The notes: generated by a model from the letters alone, not told the origin. A DNA stretch of 64,000 nt from Lithodes maja (GCA_037953745.1 JBAKBP010000188.1:130001-194000); one strand, 5' to 3'. Shown: positions 29,412 through 40,655, counted from the stretch's first letter. Numbers and translations are program-made.

Positions 29412-32296
29412 CTGACGTAACCCTTCCAGTACCAGCGACGTGGGTTGGATGATATTTCTTGCTATATTTCCACGATATTATGCAGCTTAGGAAGGATCTG
29501 TGGTAGTTAAAAGTCTGACGTAACCCTTCCAGTACCAGCGACGTGGGTTGGATGATATTTCTTGCTATATTTCCACGATATTATGCAGCTTAGGAAGGAT
29601 CTGTGGTAGTTAAAAGTCTGACGTAACCCTTCCAGTACCAGCGACGTGGGTTGGATGATATTTCTTGCTATATTTCCACGATATTATGCAGCTTAGGAAG
29701 GATCTGTGGTAGTTAAAAGTCTGACGTAACTCTTCCAGTACCAGCGACGTGGGTTGGATGATATTTCTTGCTATATTTCCACGATATTATGCAGCTTAGG
29801 AAGGATCTGTGGTAGTTAAAAGTCTGACGTAACCCTTCCAGTACCAGCGACGTGGGTTGGATGATATTTCTTGCTATATTTCCACGATATTATGCAGCTT
29901 AGGAAGGATCTGTGGTAGTTAAAAGTCTGACGTAACCCTTCCAGTACCAGCGACGTGGGTTGGATGATATTTCTTGCTATATTTCCACGATATTATGCAG
30001 CTTAGGAAGGATCTGTGGTAGTTAAAAGTCTGACGTAACCCTTCCAGTACCAGCGACGTGGGTTGGATGATATTTCTCGCTATATTTCCACGATATTATG
30101 CAGCTTAGGAAGGATCTGTGGTAGTTAAAAGTCTGACGTAACCCTTCCAGTACCAGCGACGTGGGTTGGATGATATTTCTTGCTATATTTCCACGATATT
30201 ATGCAGCTTAGGAAGGATCTGTGGTAGTTAAAAGTCTGACGTAACCCTTCCAGTACCAGCGACGTGGGTTGGATGATATTTCTTGCTATATTTCCACGAT
30301 ATTATGCAGCTTAGGAAGGATCTGTGGTAGTTAAAAGTCTGACGTAACCCTTCCAGTACCAGCGACGTGGGTTGGATGATATTTCTTGCTATATTTCCAC
30401 GATATTATGCAGCTTAGGAAGGATCTGTGGTAGTTAAAAGTCTGACGTAACCCTTCCAGTACCAGCGACGTGGGTTGGATGATATTTCTTGCTATATTTC
30501 CACGATATTATGCAGCTTAGGAAGGATCTGTGGTAGTTAAAAGTCTGACGTAACCCTTCCAGTACCAGCGACGTGGGTTGGATGATATTTCTTGCTATAT
30601 TTCCACGATATTATGCAGCTTAGGAAGGATCTGTGGTAGTTAAAAGTCTGACGTAACCCTTCCAGTACCAGCGACGTGGGTTGGATGATATTTCTTGCTA
30701 TATTTCCACGATATTATGCAGCTTAGGAAGGATCTGTGGGTAGTTAAAAGTCTGACGTAACCCTTCCAGTACCAGCGACGTGGGTTGGATGATATTTCTT
30801 GCTATATTTCCACGATATTATGCAGCTTAGGAAGGATCTGTGGTAGTTAAAAGTCTGACGTAACCCTTCCAGTACCAGCGACGTGGGTTGGATGATATTT
30901 CTTGCTATATTTCCACGATATTATGCAGCTTAGGAAGGATCTGTGGTAGTTAAAAGTCTGACGTAACCCTTCCAGTACCAGCGACGTGGGTTGGATGATA
31001 TTTCTTGCTATATTTCCACGATATTATGCAGCTTAGGAAGGATCTGTGGTAGTTAAAAGTCTGACGTAACCCTTCCAGTACCAGCGACGTGGGTTGGATG
31101 ATATTTCTTGCTATATTTCCACGATATTATGCAGCTTAGGAAGGATCTGTGGTAGTTAAAAGTCTGACGTAACCCTTCCAGTACCAGCGACGTGGGTTGG
31201 ATGATATTTCTTGCTATATTTCCACGATATTATGCAGCTTAGGAAGGATCTGTGGTAGTTAAAAGTCTGACGTAACCCTTCCAGTACCAGCGACGTGGGT
31301 TGGATGATATTTCTTGCTATATTTCCACGATATTATGCAGCTTAGGAAGGATCTGTGGTAGTTAAAAGTCTGACGTAACCCTTCCAGTACCAGCGACGTG
31401 GGTTGGATGATATTTCTTGCTATATTTCCACGATATTATGCAGCTTAGGAAGGATCTGTGGTAGTTAAAAGTCTGACGTAACCCTTCCAGTACCAGCGAC
31501 GTGGGTTGGATGATATTTCTTGCTATATTTCCACGATATTATGCAGCTTAGGAAGGATCTGTGGTAGTTAAAAGTCTGACGTAACCCTTCCAGTACCAGC
31601 GACGTGGGTTGGATGATATTTCTTGCTATATTTCCACGATATTATGCAGCTTAGGAAGGATCTGTGGTAGTTAAAAGTCTGACGTAACCCTTCCAGTACC
31701 AGCAACGTGGGTTGGATGATATTTCTCGCTATATTTCCACGATATTATGCAGCTTAGGAAGGATCTGTGGTAGTTAAAAGTCTGACGTAACCCTTCCAGT
31801 ACCAGCGACGTGGGTTGGATGATATTTCTTGCTATATTTCCACGATATTATGCAGCTTAGGAAGGATCTGTGGTAGTTAAAAGTCTGACGTAACCCTTCC
31901 AGTACCAGCGACGTGGGTTGGATGATATTTCTTGCTATATTTCCACGATATTATGCAGCTTAGGAAGGATCTGTGGTAGTTAAAAGTCTGACGTAACCCT
32001 TCCAGTACCAGCGACGTGGGTTGGATGATATTTCTTGCTATATTTCCACGATATTATGCAGCTTAGGAAGGATCTGTGGTAGTTAAAAGTCTGACGTAAC
32101 TCTTCCAGTACCAGCGACGTGGGTTGGATGATATTTCTTGCTATATTTCCACGATATTATGCAGCTTAGGAAGGATCTGTGGTAGTTAAAAGTCTGACGT
32201 AACCCTTCCAGTACCAGCGACGTGGGTTGGATGATATTTCTTGCTATATTTCCACGATATTATGCAGCTTAGGTAGGATCTGTGGTAGTTAAAAGT
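29412..32296. repeat. 103-bp satellite array, 28 units
   Basis: The period is exactly 103 bp (CTGACGTAACCCTTCCAGTA at 29412, and so on), with very few differences and one 1-bp insertion near 30740. Each unit contains a MITE terminus-like block (TAACCCTTCCAGTACCAGCG) and its subterminal block (GCAGCTTAGGAAGGATCTGT). The right arm has exactly one unit (44847-44950). Confidence 0.97.
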
Positions 32297-32512
32297 CTGA
32301 CGTAACCCTTCCAGCACCAGTGACGTGTGTTGGGTTGGATTTATAGCTATATTTCGACGATATTATGCAGCTTGGGAAGTATCTGTGGTAGTTAAAAGGG
32401 TTGATTGAGTTAGTTTGAAGCCTTAATATTGCTAGAGGTCCTTTCGAAGCTGAACACAATCGTCTAACAGTTGCCAGAATATGATCAAAAGGACGTCCCT
32501 GGTACTGAATGG

Positions 32513-32738
32513 GTTACCCCCTTCTGTACCGGTGCCGTCCTCTTAAATTGATACTGGTTACTATTAGACGATTTAATTCAGTTAAAAAGGGACCTCCAGC
32601 AATTAACAGGCTTCAAACTATCTCACGTAACCCTTTTTGTTACCACAGATCCTTCAAAAAATTGCAAAATTGCAAAAAATTCGCCTAAATATAGCAAGAA
32701 CTAAATGAAAAAGACGTCTTGAGTACAGAAGGGGTTAA
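32513..32738. mobile_element. TTAA fold-back MITE, GTACCGG/GACGTC family (left arm)
   Basis: Left end TTACCCCCTTCTGTACCGG; right end (reverse complement) TTAACCCCTTCTGTACTCAA. It shares its left boundary with the satellite-bearing element and its right TTAA (32735-32738) with the next fold-back. Confidence 0.8.
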
Positions 32739-33446
32739 GGGGGGTCACCGTTTTTTGTTTTATCTTTCTCTCTTTTTCTCTCTTTCCCTGGCTTGTATCC
32801 ATTCGGCCCCATTCAGCCAACTGTTTTAAGACGTTTATCCCCACTCAGATGTCGATTTCTTCCTGGAAAATATTGACACCTGGATGCGTGTAAACGTCTT
32901 AAAACAGTAGGCTGAATGGGGCCGAATTAAAACAAGCCAAAGAGAGAGGGAGAGAAAGAGAAAAAAAGCGAGGTGGGCTCCCTTAAGCCAGAGAGGATGG
33001 AAGACCTTGGCATGATCATTCCCAATACGGGTTGTGGACGATAAAGATAAATGGGCTTCTTAAGGGAGCCCACCTCGCTTTTTTTTCTCTTTCTCTCCCT
33101 CTCTCTTTGGCTTGTTTCAATTCGGCCCCATATTCAGCCTACTGTTTTAAGACGTGTACACGCATCCAGGTGTCAATATTTTCCTGTCGAACGGTAGCGA
33201 GCCAGCATATATATATTATTTATTTGACAGTAAGCTAAATTTGTACATTTTTCGATAGAAAAATTTCTCCGGCGAAGCTGGTTATCTCCATACAATGCTT
33301 GCTCGCTATCGCTCGCCAGGAAGAAATCGACACCTGGATGGGGATAAGCGTCTTAAAACAGTTGGCTGAATGTGGCCGAATGGATACAAGCCAGGGAAAA
33401 AGAGAAAAGGAGAGAAAGATAATAAAAAAACGGTGACCCCCCTTAA
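32735..33446. mobile_element. Large TTAA fold-back element with inner fold-back (left arm)
   Basis: TTAAGGGGGGTCACCG at 32735 and CGGTGACCCCCCTTAA at 33431-33446 form long inverted ends with CT-rich flanks. An inner inverted pair, AGCGAGGTGGGCTCCCTTAA (about 32968) and its complement (about 33061), encloses 80 bp between TTAA sites. This looks like nested insertion of one TTAA element in another. Confidence 0.85.
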
Positions 33447-33712
33447 AAGTTGGCACCTTGACCAGCAGGCGTTATAAGGGGAAGTATTTGTCTGTTTTTA
33501 AACCTTCCTTTTTCTTTATGTTTAGGGCCATTACTTTCTAAATTTTAAGAATTTCGCCCATTTCCTTGTCAATATTAAGACCTTTCGTGCCATTTAGAGG
33601 TCGATTTTTCATGGCGATCGATATAAATTTGCAAATTTATATGGAATGTTTTGGGATGTTTGTTAATGCTTGATATAGGTCTAGGGAAAAAAACAAATAT
33701 ATCTATCTATCG
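33447..33712. other. Remnant related to the TTAAGGGG MITE family
   Basis: It contains the CCTTTCGTGCCATTTAG and GTCGATTTTTC blocks seen in the elements at 36405 and 54170. The ends are not resolved. Confidence 0.45.
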
Positions 33713-33880
<168 letters not shown>

Positions 33881-33949
33881 GATAGATAGACAGATATAGA
33901 TATACTGGTAATAATATAAATATACATATTTACTTAAAATAACGTCCTC

Positions 33950-34289
33950 TTAAGGGGAGGTTTTCCGTTTGCTCACTAGACCTCCATCAAACTTTAACAA
34001 GATACCCACAAGAACCCCCTTTTAAAATAAATGGGCGCATTTTTCGGTGGAAAATTGTTCCGGCCGAAGGTCGGTTTCCCCCTAAATTACAGGCACGCTA
34101 CCGATCGCCAGGAAAACATTGACACCTAATTGGCATGAATGGTTATAAAATTGACAAAAATGGAGCGAAAGGTCTTATAATTACCAAACTAATGGGACAG
34201 ACGTTATATAATATCAAAAATAATGGGCTTAAACACTTGGGAGATGGGAGTCAAGAAAAAAAAACTCTTATGTGAAAATCTCCCTTTAA
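33950..34289. mobile_element. TTAA MITE, TTAAGGGGAGG family (left arm)
   Basis: The left end TTAAGGGGAGGTTTTCC and right end (reverse complement) TTAAAGGGAGATTTTCAC are inverted. It shares its interior (TTTTTCGGTGGAAAA, GGCCGAAGGTCGGTT) with elements at 36405 and 54170. The right arm carries a SINE in the same element. Confidence 0.75.
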
Positions 34290-34350
34290 CCCGGGAAAGC
34301 CGTCGAGACTCGTAAGAGATTTTACTGGCCGAAGGTGCCGGGAATCTTAA
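34286..34350. mobile_element. Short TTAA-bounded segment (left arm)
   Basis: 65 bp between TTAA sites, starting TTAACCCGGGAAAGCCGTCG and containing AGACTCGTAAGAGATTTTAC. It resembles the left end of the M1 family (CCCGGGAA, AGACTCTTAAGAG), so it is probably an M1 remnant. Confidence 0.5.
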
Positions 34351-34774
34351 CCCTTTCGCTGCGAGTGACGTTCTGGAACGTCCTGGCAAATTACAGCAAT
34401 TTCCAGGCTTCAAAAACCTGTAAAAAACGTAAAAATCGAGTGTCTGTGGGCGGGAGCGTGAGGGGCCCACCTCCGTTCCTCAGAGCAGCGAGCGGCCCAC
34501 TGAGGTAGACTGTGTCTCGCGCGGGTCTCTCTCTGCCTCTCACAACAGTGTTGCCAAGCGAGCGAGTGCTAACAAATAGCGGGTTTCCCGCGTTTCTATG
34601 CCACCGCTGCGGGTGAACCAGACCACTTACGAGGCCCGTTCTGGTCTCATTTTGAAGCTATTTTCACCTAGTTTTCGGCAGAATACAGTTAATTTAATGC
34701 AGATGTTTATTCATCATTCAGGAGTGCCTGAATATGCCCTAAATAGCCCAAAACACCCCGCAGCCAAAGAGTTA
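34347..34774. mobile_element. TTAA MITE, TTTCGCTGCGAG family (left arm)
   Basis: Left end TTAACCCTTTCGCTGCGAG. Right end (reverse complement) TAACTCTTTGGCTGCGGGG; its TTAA is mutated to TTAC here but intact in the right arm (41938-41941). Confidence 0.8.
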
Positions 34775-34927
34775 CGAGATTAGGCATAACAAATTCCTTT
34801 CAAAAGACGCCACTGGCACTCAAAACAAAGCAATATGTGATTAAGTGAGATCATTCCCCTCCATACCTCCTATCACTCCTCTACATGTGTCCAAACCTGC
34901 CCCACTTTCCCCTCATTTCCCCCCCCC

Positions 34928-35735
34928 TTAACCCTTCGAGTACCAGAGACGCACGTTATGCGTAGGCAATGTATGTAACGCTAAACCCCAGAGCCGCATA
35001 GGGTGCGTCGTGGTTAATTAATCCGGTCCTATGGCACCTAGAGGGCTCAGATTTGTATGGGAACTGCATAAGTATCCCACGCAACCATGCAGATGGTTGA
35101 AAATCCTCAAAGTCCAGCCGCGTGCACGTGAGCGCGCAAAAACGTGTTTTTGCGCCCCGTAGGACCCCTTAATGATCTAGGGGATCGTTATTTTGTGTTT
35201 TTTCCTTCATTTCTAACCCATTCCAGGTGTTTTCTGGAATTGTTGTTTTGTTTTGACAACCTGCCAGGCCTGGAGTGTAAATTTACATTTTATTGCCTGG
35301 TGCTCAGTGGGTTAATTATCACCTATTTTTCCTCCTATTCCCCCTTTTATCGGGTAATTTTTGGCGTGAATTTCGGGCCCGCGGTCTCAGGATCACAGGA
35401 GAGGCAGTTAGAGATCCTAGCAACAGAGAGACTTCATTTGCAAGAAGTCAGTATCGCTCGGGAAATGAGAGAGAGAGAGGATATACTTTGCGCCGGCTCT
35501 CCCCTCCTGATACGATCGGTCAGCAATAATACGTCTTTTTCACTCCCCAAATACTATTCTCACTTGTTTTATTGTTGCTACATGTTAATATCTTCATATT
35601 AAACGTAAAATAGGTGCATATGAATAATTAATAACGATATTTATGGTAAAATAACTATTTTCGTCTGGAATGAACCAAAATACCTTCGCCTGGCGGTACA
35701 TTTCAAATACCATAGCTTCGCCGTTTAAAGGTTAA
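34928..35735. mobile_element. TTAA MITE related to M1 with a different 5' half (left arm)
   Basis: Left end TTAACCCTTCGAGTACCAGA; right end ...CCGTTTAAAGGTTAA. The distal half (ATTATCACCTATTTTTCC, TTGTTTTATTGTTGCTACAT, TAGGTGCATATGAATAATTA) matches M1, but the proximal half does not. Confidence 0.8.
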
Positions 35736-35738
35736 AGG

Positions 35739-36067
35739 TTAACCCATTCTGTACCGGTGACGTCAGTTATATTATATTCTGGCAATGATTAGACGATTTT
35801 GTTCAGATTAAGAAAGGACGTTACCCATCAATTAGGGCGTGTAAGTTCTGTATGTGGTATTCTGGGTTCGAATCCTGGGAGAATCACATGCTTTCATTAA
35901 TTTCATTTTTGTGGGGTTATTAGTATTAAGAACGATGTTAAAAATAGAATTAAATCCTTTTACATGCCACACATCCTTCCTAAGCTTCAACAAATCGTCT
36001 AAAATTCTAAATGAAGCTGAAATCAAATAAAAATTACGTCACAGGTACAGAAGGCGCTAATCTTTAA
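35739..36067. mobile_element. TTAA MITE, GTACCGGTGACGTC family, with an internal Pol III B-box match (left arm)
   Basis: Starts TTAACCCATTCTGTACCGG and ends ...GTCACAGGTACAGAAGGCGC near 36058. The interior holds GGGTTCGAATCCTGG at 35866-35880, a perfect B-box-like sequence, with no convincing A box. It is present in both arms. Confidence 0.7.
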
Positions 36068-36264
36068 CCCCTTGTGTACCGGCGTCATGCTTTTGGCAAG
36101 ATTCTGGTAACTATTAGACGGTTTTATTCAGCTTAGGAAGGATGTCTACCCGTTAAATTATTACAGACTACCATCTTTTTAGCTACCATATATCCTTCCT
36201 AAGCTTCCTAAAATCGTCTTAAGGCAGCTGAAAAAAACAGACGTCGCTGGTACTCTAAGGTTAA
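36064..36264. mobile_element. TTAA fold-back MITE, GTACCGG family (left arm)
   Basis: Starts TTAACCCCTTGTGTACCGG and ends GACGTCGCTGGTACTCTAAG before TTAA. The interior is nearly palindromic (AGCTTAGGAAGGATGT and ATCCTTCCTAAGCTT). Confidence 0.8.
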
Positions 36265-36404
36265 ATTGAGATAGTTTGGTAGCCTCTTAATTGCTACAAG
36301 TCCGTCCTAAGCTGAATAAAGTCATCTACTAGTTGGCGGGATATAATGCCGAGGACGTTACCGGTAGAGAAAGGGAGATATGGAAGGTACTCAGTCAGTC
36401 GAGG
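36265..36404. other. Half of a related fold-back MITE
   Basis: GGACGTTACCGGTAGAGAAAGG near 36350-36371 resembles a MITE right end (reverse complement CCTTTCTCTACCGG), but no left partner is clear. Confidence 0.5.
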
Positions 36405-36797
36405 TTAAGGGGGGATGATGGGCCGTCTTTTCTGGCACCCTTTCTCCCTCATATTTAGCTCCATTAGCTTTGAAGTTTGTTTAGAAGTTCGCCCCATTAG
36501 TTTGTCGATTTTAAGACCTTTCTCCCCATTTCTTTATCGATATCAAGACCTTTCGTGCCATTTAGGTGTCGAATTTTTCCTGGCGAGCGATAGCAAGCCT
36601 GTAATTTAAGAGGAACCGGCCTTCGGATGGAACCTTTTTGTACCGAAAAATGTACATATATATCTTGAAGGGGGGGTCCTTGGGATTTGTTTGTTTTTTG
36701 TTAAGCTTGATAGAGGTCTAGGAAGCAGACTAAAACAAATGTATATACCGGTAATAATAGAAAATAAATATATCAATAAAATAACGTCTCCTTTTAA
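36405..36797. mobile_element. TTAA MITE, TTAAGGGG family (left arm)
   Basis: TTAAGGGGGGATGATGGG at the left and, in reverse complement, TTAAAAGGAGACGTTAT at the right. The interior shares GACCTTTCGTGCCATTTAGG and TACCGAAAAATGTACA with 33950 and 54170. Confidence 0.75.
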
Positions 36798-36890
36798 TGA
36801 TTAGCATTATATTATTTCCGACTGAGTAATGTAGTGAAGAATGATACAGCCAGTACAAAACGTTCAGTATATATATATTGTACGGTGGCG

Positions 36891-37105
36891 TTAACCCCTT
36901 CTGTACCGGTGACGTCTTTGTAATTATATTCTAGTTATGTTTGGACGATTTTGGTCAATTAATGAAGAATCTGTGGTCGTAAAAAGGGTTAAGTGAGATA
37001 GTTTGAGGCCTTTTACTCGCTTGAGGGCCTTCATAAACTGATTAAAATTGTCTAAATAAAGCTGGAATATAATTAAAAAGACGTCGCCGGTACGGAAGGG
37101 GTTAA
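36891..37105. mobile_element. TTAA fold-back MITE, GTACCGGTGACGTC family (left arm)
   Basis: TTAACCCCTTCTGTACCGG and (reverse complement) TTAACCCCTTCCGTACCGG, each followed by (C/T)GACGTC. This is the clearest pair of ends in this family. Confidence 0.88.
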
Positions 37106-37217
37106 TAAGTCAGGTCTCAGCTGGCATTACGTTTGGCATGCTCTGTGCTGTATTTAGGGGAGATGAGCGTATATATTGCCGCATTTATATATATTTTTAT
37201 CATATATTTAGTTTCCC

Positions 37218-37559
37218 CCCTCATAAAAAAACAAAAACAAAAAAACAAAAAACCCTCCTTCAAGATAATTTTGTTTTTCATTTTTCTATAGAACTATGTA
37301 CAATCGGCCTAATAAGTGATGTCTCAGCACCAAGTATATTTTGATCAATAATTGGTATCGGCAAAATCTAAACTTGATTTATTCATTTCAAGTGAGATAT
37401 ACAAACATGTTCCTACACTTACTCACCCTATTCAACATCTGACAGACATTAATACAACGCAGAGCGAGCCAAACGCAATGACAGGTGAGACATGACTTAT
37501 TAGCGCGACCGTACCTGACCCTACCCAGCCAGTGCGAATCTTTAGCCTCGGGTAAAAGG

Positions 37560-37590
<31 letters not shown>

Positions 37591-37894
37591 GCCAACAATC
37601 ACTAACCTTCACCACCTTTCGCTAGATATTTTGTGGGTAGTGCTTGTTTTTTGGCTAATTTATTTATCAACTCTGCATAACCAGTGGTATCGGCCCCATA
37701 GGGTCTGTTCCGAAACTCTTCTTAGACCGTTGGACGGATTTTCACCAAACTTCACACGTACAATTGGTGAATTTGTCTGTCAATCAATTTATTAATTCAC
37801 TCAATAGTTAGTTCTAAGCCAGAAATATCGTTTCCCCCCCCCCCCCCCCCCCCCATATCCCATCCCCCGAATGATTCCCCCCACCGTAGGAGTG
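37218..37894. other. Spacer between the arms, first part; no gene found
   Basis: Unique relative to the arms. It holds an A-rich stretch (37226-37255), a (GA)n tract (37559-37587) and a C-run (37833-37853). No supported ORF. Confidence 0.5.
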
Positions 37895-38170
37895 GCCGTG
37901 GTGGTCGAGTGGTGAGCACGCTCACGTGTGAATCTGCAAGACCCGGGATCGAATCCCTGCCACGGCGGACATTTAGTGGGTGTGGTAGTACGTCCTAACA
38001 TGTTTCACATGCTCGCACCCAGTCAGGGGACACCCTGACGACGTATACAGACTAAACACACATAACAAAGCCACTCCAACAGCTTCCTCTCTCTCCAACA
38101 CCCCTTCTCCCCTCTCTACACTCTTCAGAAAAATAGGAAAACGAGGTGCCGTTGTAAAGGCTATTTCCTC
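37895..38170 (+). mobile_element. tRNA-derived SINE or tRNA pseudogene
   Basis: 37895-37966 can form a perfect 7-bp acceptor stem (GCCGTGG with CCACGGC), with an A-box-like TGGTCGAGTGG and a B-box GGGATCGAATCCC. The downstream sequence (TAGTGGGTGTGGTAGTACGT...) resembles a SINE body, so I favour a SINE head over a functional tRNA gene. I cannot fix the anticodon with confidence. Confidence 0.65.
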
Positions 38171-38249
38171 AATACCTTCATCTGATCTGGCATAGTATTG
38201 TAATCACTGTGTCTGTATGTTTGTGTATGTGTGTGTATGTACACACATT

Positions 38250-38575
38250 CTTCTGTGGTAGTGGTGATGATGATGGCGTTCTGTTTGTGTGTTCCCTGTA
38301 GGGGCACATGTATCACATAAATGGTGATGATAGTGAGTATGGCACTAGTAGTGATGGTGTTGGTGATTGTTGTAGTATTTGTAATGATGGTAATGATCTG
38401 TAGTGATGATGATACTGTGTCTGAGTGTAGTAGTGATAGTTGCGGTGATTATGGTAGTAGTTATAATATTTACAGTAGTGATGATGATGGTTATTATGGT
38501 GGTAGGTATTGTGGTAGCGATGATGGGGATAGTACTAGTGATGATGGTGAAAGTATTGGTGATGTTGGTCATGGT
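38250..38575. repeat. GATGGT/GTAGTGATGATG low-complexity tract
   Basis: Trinucleotide-like repeats on both sides of 38400. The frames through it (Asp/Ser/Val/Met-rich) are composition artefacts. Confidence 0.85.
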
Positions 38576-38689
38576 TACTGGAGATGTCGCCCATGAAAGG
38601 CTGCCAAGGAAGATAGAAGCACATGATATTGGGAAGATGCTACTCAAGTGGATTAGGTCATGGCTGATTGGTAGGAAGCAGAGAGTTAG

Positions 38690-39010
38690 GGGTACTTCAC
38701 ACAGTCAGGAATGCGAGCTAGAATCACTAGGAGTAATGATTCCTGGTGATTCCTGGGAATACACCGCGAATGTCTGCAATTCCCCGTGGACTCACAACAC
38801 CGTAGGAACCAGTGGGAGTGTACCTGCGAATCACTGGGAATCACCTGGATAAAACCAGGAATGAAGTGCGAGTGATTGAAAATTTGAAAATTTCGGATTT
38901 TTACTGTAATATAAGAGTCGATAGGAGTAATATAGGAATCACTGGGAATTAGATAGGAGTCACTGGGAGTCACCGAGCATTACTGGGATTTGTTAGGAAT
39001 GAGATGCGAG
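38690..39010. repeat. Cluster of TCACTGGGAAT-type motifs
   Basis: Motifs of the form AATCACTGGGAAT, AGTCACTGGGAGTCAC and ATTCCTGGTGATTCCTGG recur at least ten times on both strands over 300 bp. GGGTACTTCACACAGTCAGG at 38690 and GGAATGAGATGCGAGTATGC at 38995 may be the ends of a small element. This resembles subterminal motif clusters of hAT-like MITEs. Confidence 0.5.
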
Positions 39011-39294
39011 TATGCCAGGCATGGCCCCCATTGTGCACAACCCCTATATAAGGGGCCCCCAAGCTGTGCCAAGCCACATGCACACTCACCACCGACCCAC
39101 GGACACTTATAACTACAGTCCTCTAATATCATCATTAAGCATTATGGCTGTATTCATACATCATTACAGACATTAATATAATACGATAAGTCTGTATTAT
39201 TATGTACCGTAAGGTCATAATATCAATACTTACTATACTTTACGAAACAAATATATTTAAACTATTGTCTAAATAGTGGATAGTTAATCATTCC

Positions 39295-39494
39295 NNNNNN
39301 NNNNNNNNNNNNNNNNNNNNNNNNNNNNNNNNNNNNNNNNNNNNNNNNNNNNNNNNNNNNNNNNNNNNNNNNNNNNNNNNNNNNNNNNNNNNNNNNNNNN
39401 NNNNNNNNNNNNNNNNNNNNNNNNNNNNNNNNNNNNNNNNNNNNNNNNNNNNNNNNNNNNNNNNNNNNNNNNNNNNNNNNNNNNNNNNNNNNNN
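39295..39494. other. Assembly gap (200 N)
   Basis: Exactly 200 N, so its true size is unknown. It abuts the right arm directly. Confidence 1.
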
Positions 39495-39608
39495 GGAGGA
39501 AACTAAAGATATGATAAAAATATATATAAATTAGGAAATATACACGCTCATCTCCCCTAAATACAGCACAGAGCAAGCCAAACGTAATGCCAGCTGAGAC
39601 CTGACTTA

Positions 39609-39823
39609 TTAACCCCTTCCGTACCGGCGACGTCTTTTTAATTATATTCCAGCTTTATTTAGACAATTTTATTCAGTTTATGAAGGCCCTCAAGCGAGTA
39701 AAAGGCCTCAAACTATCTCACTTAACCCTTTTTACTACCACAGATTCTTCATTAATTGACCAAAATCGTCCAAACATAACTAGAATATAATTACAAAGAC
39801 GTCACCGGTACAGAAGGGATTAA
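39609..39823. mobile_element. TTAA fold-back MITE, partner of 36891-37105
   Basis: TTAACCCCTTCCGTACCGG and, reversed, TTAATCCCTTCTGTACCGG bound it. Confidence 0.88.
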
Positions 39824-39916
39824 CGCCACCGTACAATATATATATACTGAACGTTTTGTACTGGCTGTATCATTCTTCACTACATTACTCAGTCGGAAAT
39901 AATATAATGCTAATCA

Positions 39917-40307
39917 TTAAAAGGAGACATTATTTTATTGATATATTATTTTCTATTATTACCGGTATATACATTTGTTTTAGTCTGCTTCCTAGACCTC
40001 TATCAAGCTTAACAAAAAACAAACAAATCCCAAGGACCCCCCTTCAAGATATATATGTACATTTTTCGGTACAAAAAGGTTCCAGCCGAAGGCCGGTTCC
40101 TCTTAAATTACAGGCTTGCTATCGCTCGCCAGGAAAAATTCGACACCTAAATGGCACGAAAGGTCTTGATATCGATAAAGAAATGGGGAGAAAGGTCTTA
40201 AAATCGACAAACTAATGGGGCGAACTTCTAAACAAACTTCAAAGCTAATGGAGCTAAATATGAGTGAGAAAGGGGGCCAGAAAAGACGGCCCATCATCCC
40301 CCCTTAA
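39917..40307. mobile_element. TTAA MITE, partner of 36405-36797
   Basis: TTAAAAGGAGACATT left and CATCATCCCCCCTTAA right. The TTAAGGGG family in reverse orientation. Confidence 0.75.
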
Positions 40308-40446
40308 CCTCGACTGACTGAGTACCTTCCATATCTCCCTTTCTCTACCGGTAACGTCCTCGGCATTATATTCCGCCAACTAGTAGATGACTTTATTCAG
40401 CTTAGGACGGACTTGTAGCAATGAAGAGGCTACCAAACTATCTCAA

Positions 40447-40655
40447 TTAACCCTTAGAGTACCAGCGACGTCTGTTTTTTTCAGCTGCCTTAAGACGATT
40501 TTAGAAAGCTTAGGAAGGATATATGGTAGCTAAAAGGATTAATTGAGATAGTCTGTAATAATATAACGGGTAGACATCCTTCCTAAGCTGAATAAAACTG
40601 TCTAATAGTTACCAGAATCTTGCCAAAAGCATGACGCCGGTACACAAGGGGTTAA
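40447..40655. mobile_element. TTAA fold-back MITE, partner of 36064-36264
   Basis: TTAACCCTTAGAGTACCAGC and (reverse) TTAACCCCTTGTGTACCGG. Confidence 0.8.

Larger units (their letters stand above)
29095..32517. mobile_element. MITE-like element with internal satellite array (left arm)
   Basis: The ends GTAACCCTTTCAGTACCAGC (29095) and (reverse complement) GTAACCCATTCAGTACCAGG (32517) are inverted. Between them are 73-bp repeats and 28 copies of a 103-bp unit. The right-arm version (44631-45271) is only about 640 bp. The termini resemble the neighbouring TTAA MITE ends (TTAACCCnTTnnGTACCnGnGACGTC), but here TTAA has become GTAAC. Confidence 0.75.

Noticed and set aside
29412..32296. Regular repeat array resembling a CRISPR array
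   Set aside because: The whole 103-bp unit repeats; there are no unique spacers, and the context is eukaryotic transposons.
37895..37966. Functional tRNA gene
   Set aside because: The T-stem has a mismatch, no secure anticodon arm could be drawn, and a SINE-like body follows directly.
38321..38852. ORFs through the GATGGT tract
   Set aside because: Low-complexity composition gives long Asp/Ser/Val/Met frames on both strands without any motif.
39262..39576. ORF spanning the gap
   Set aside because: Most of it is N.
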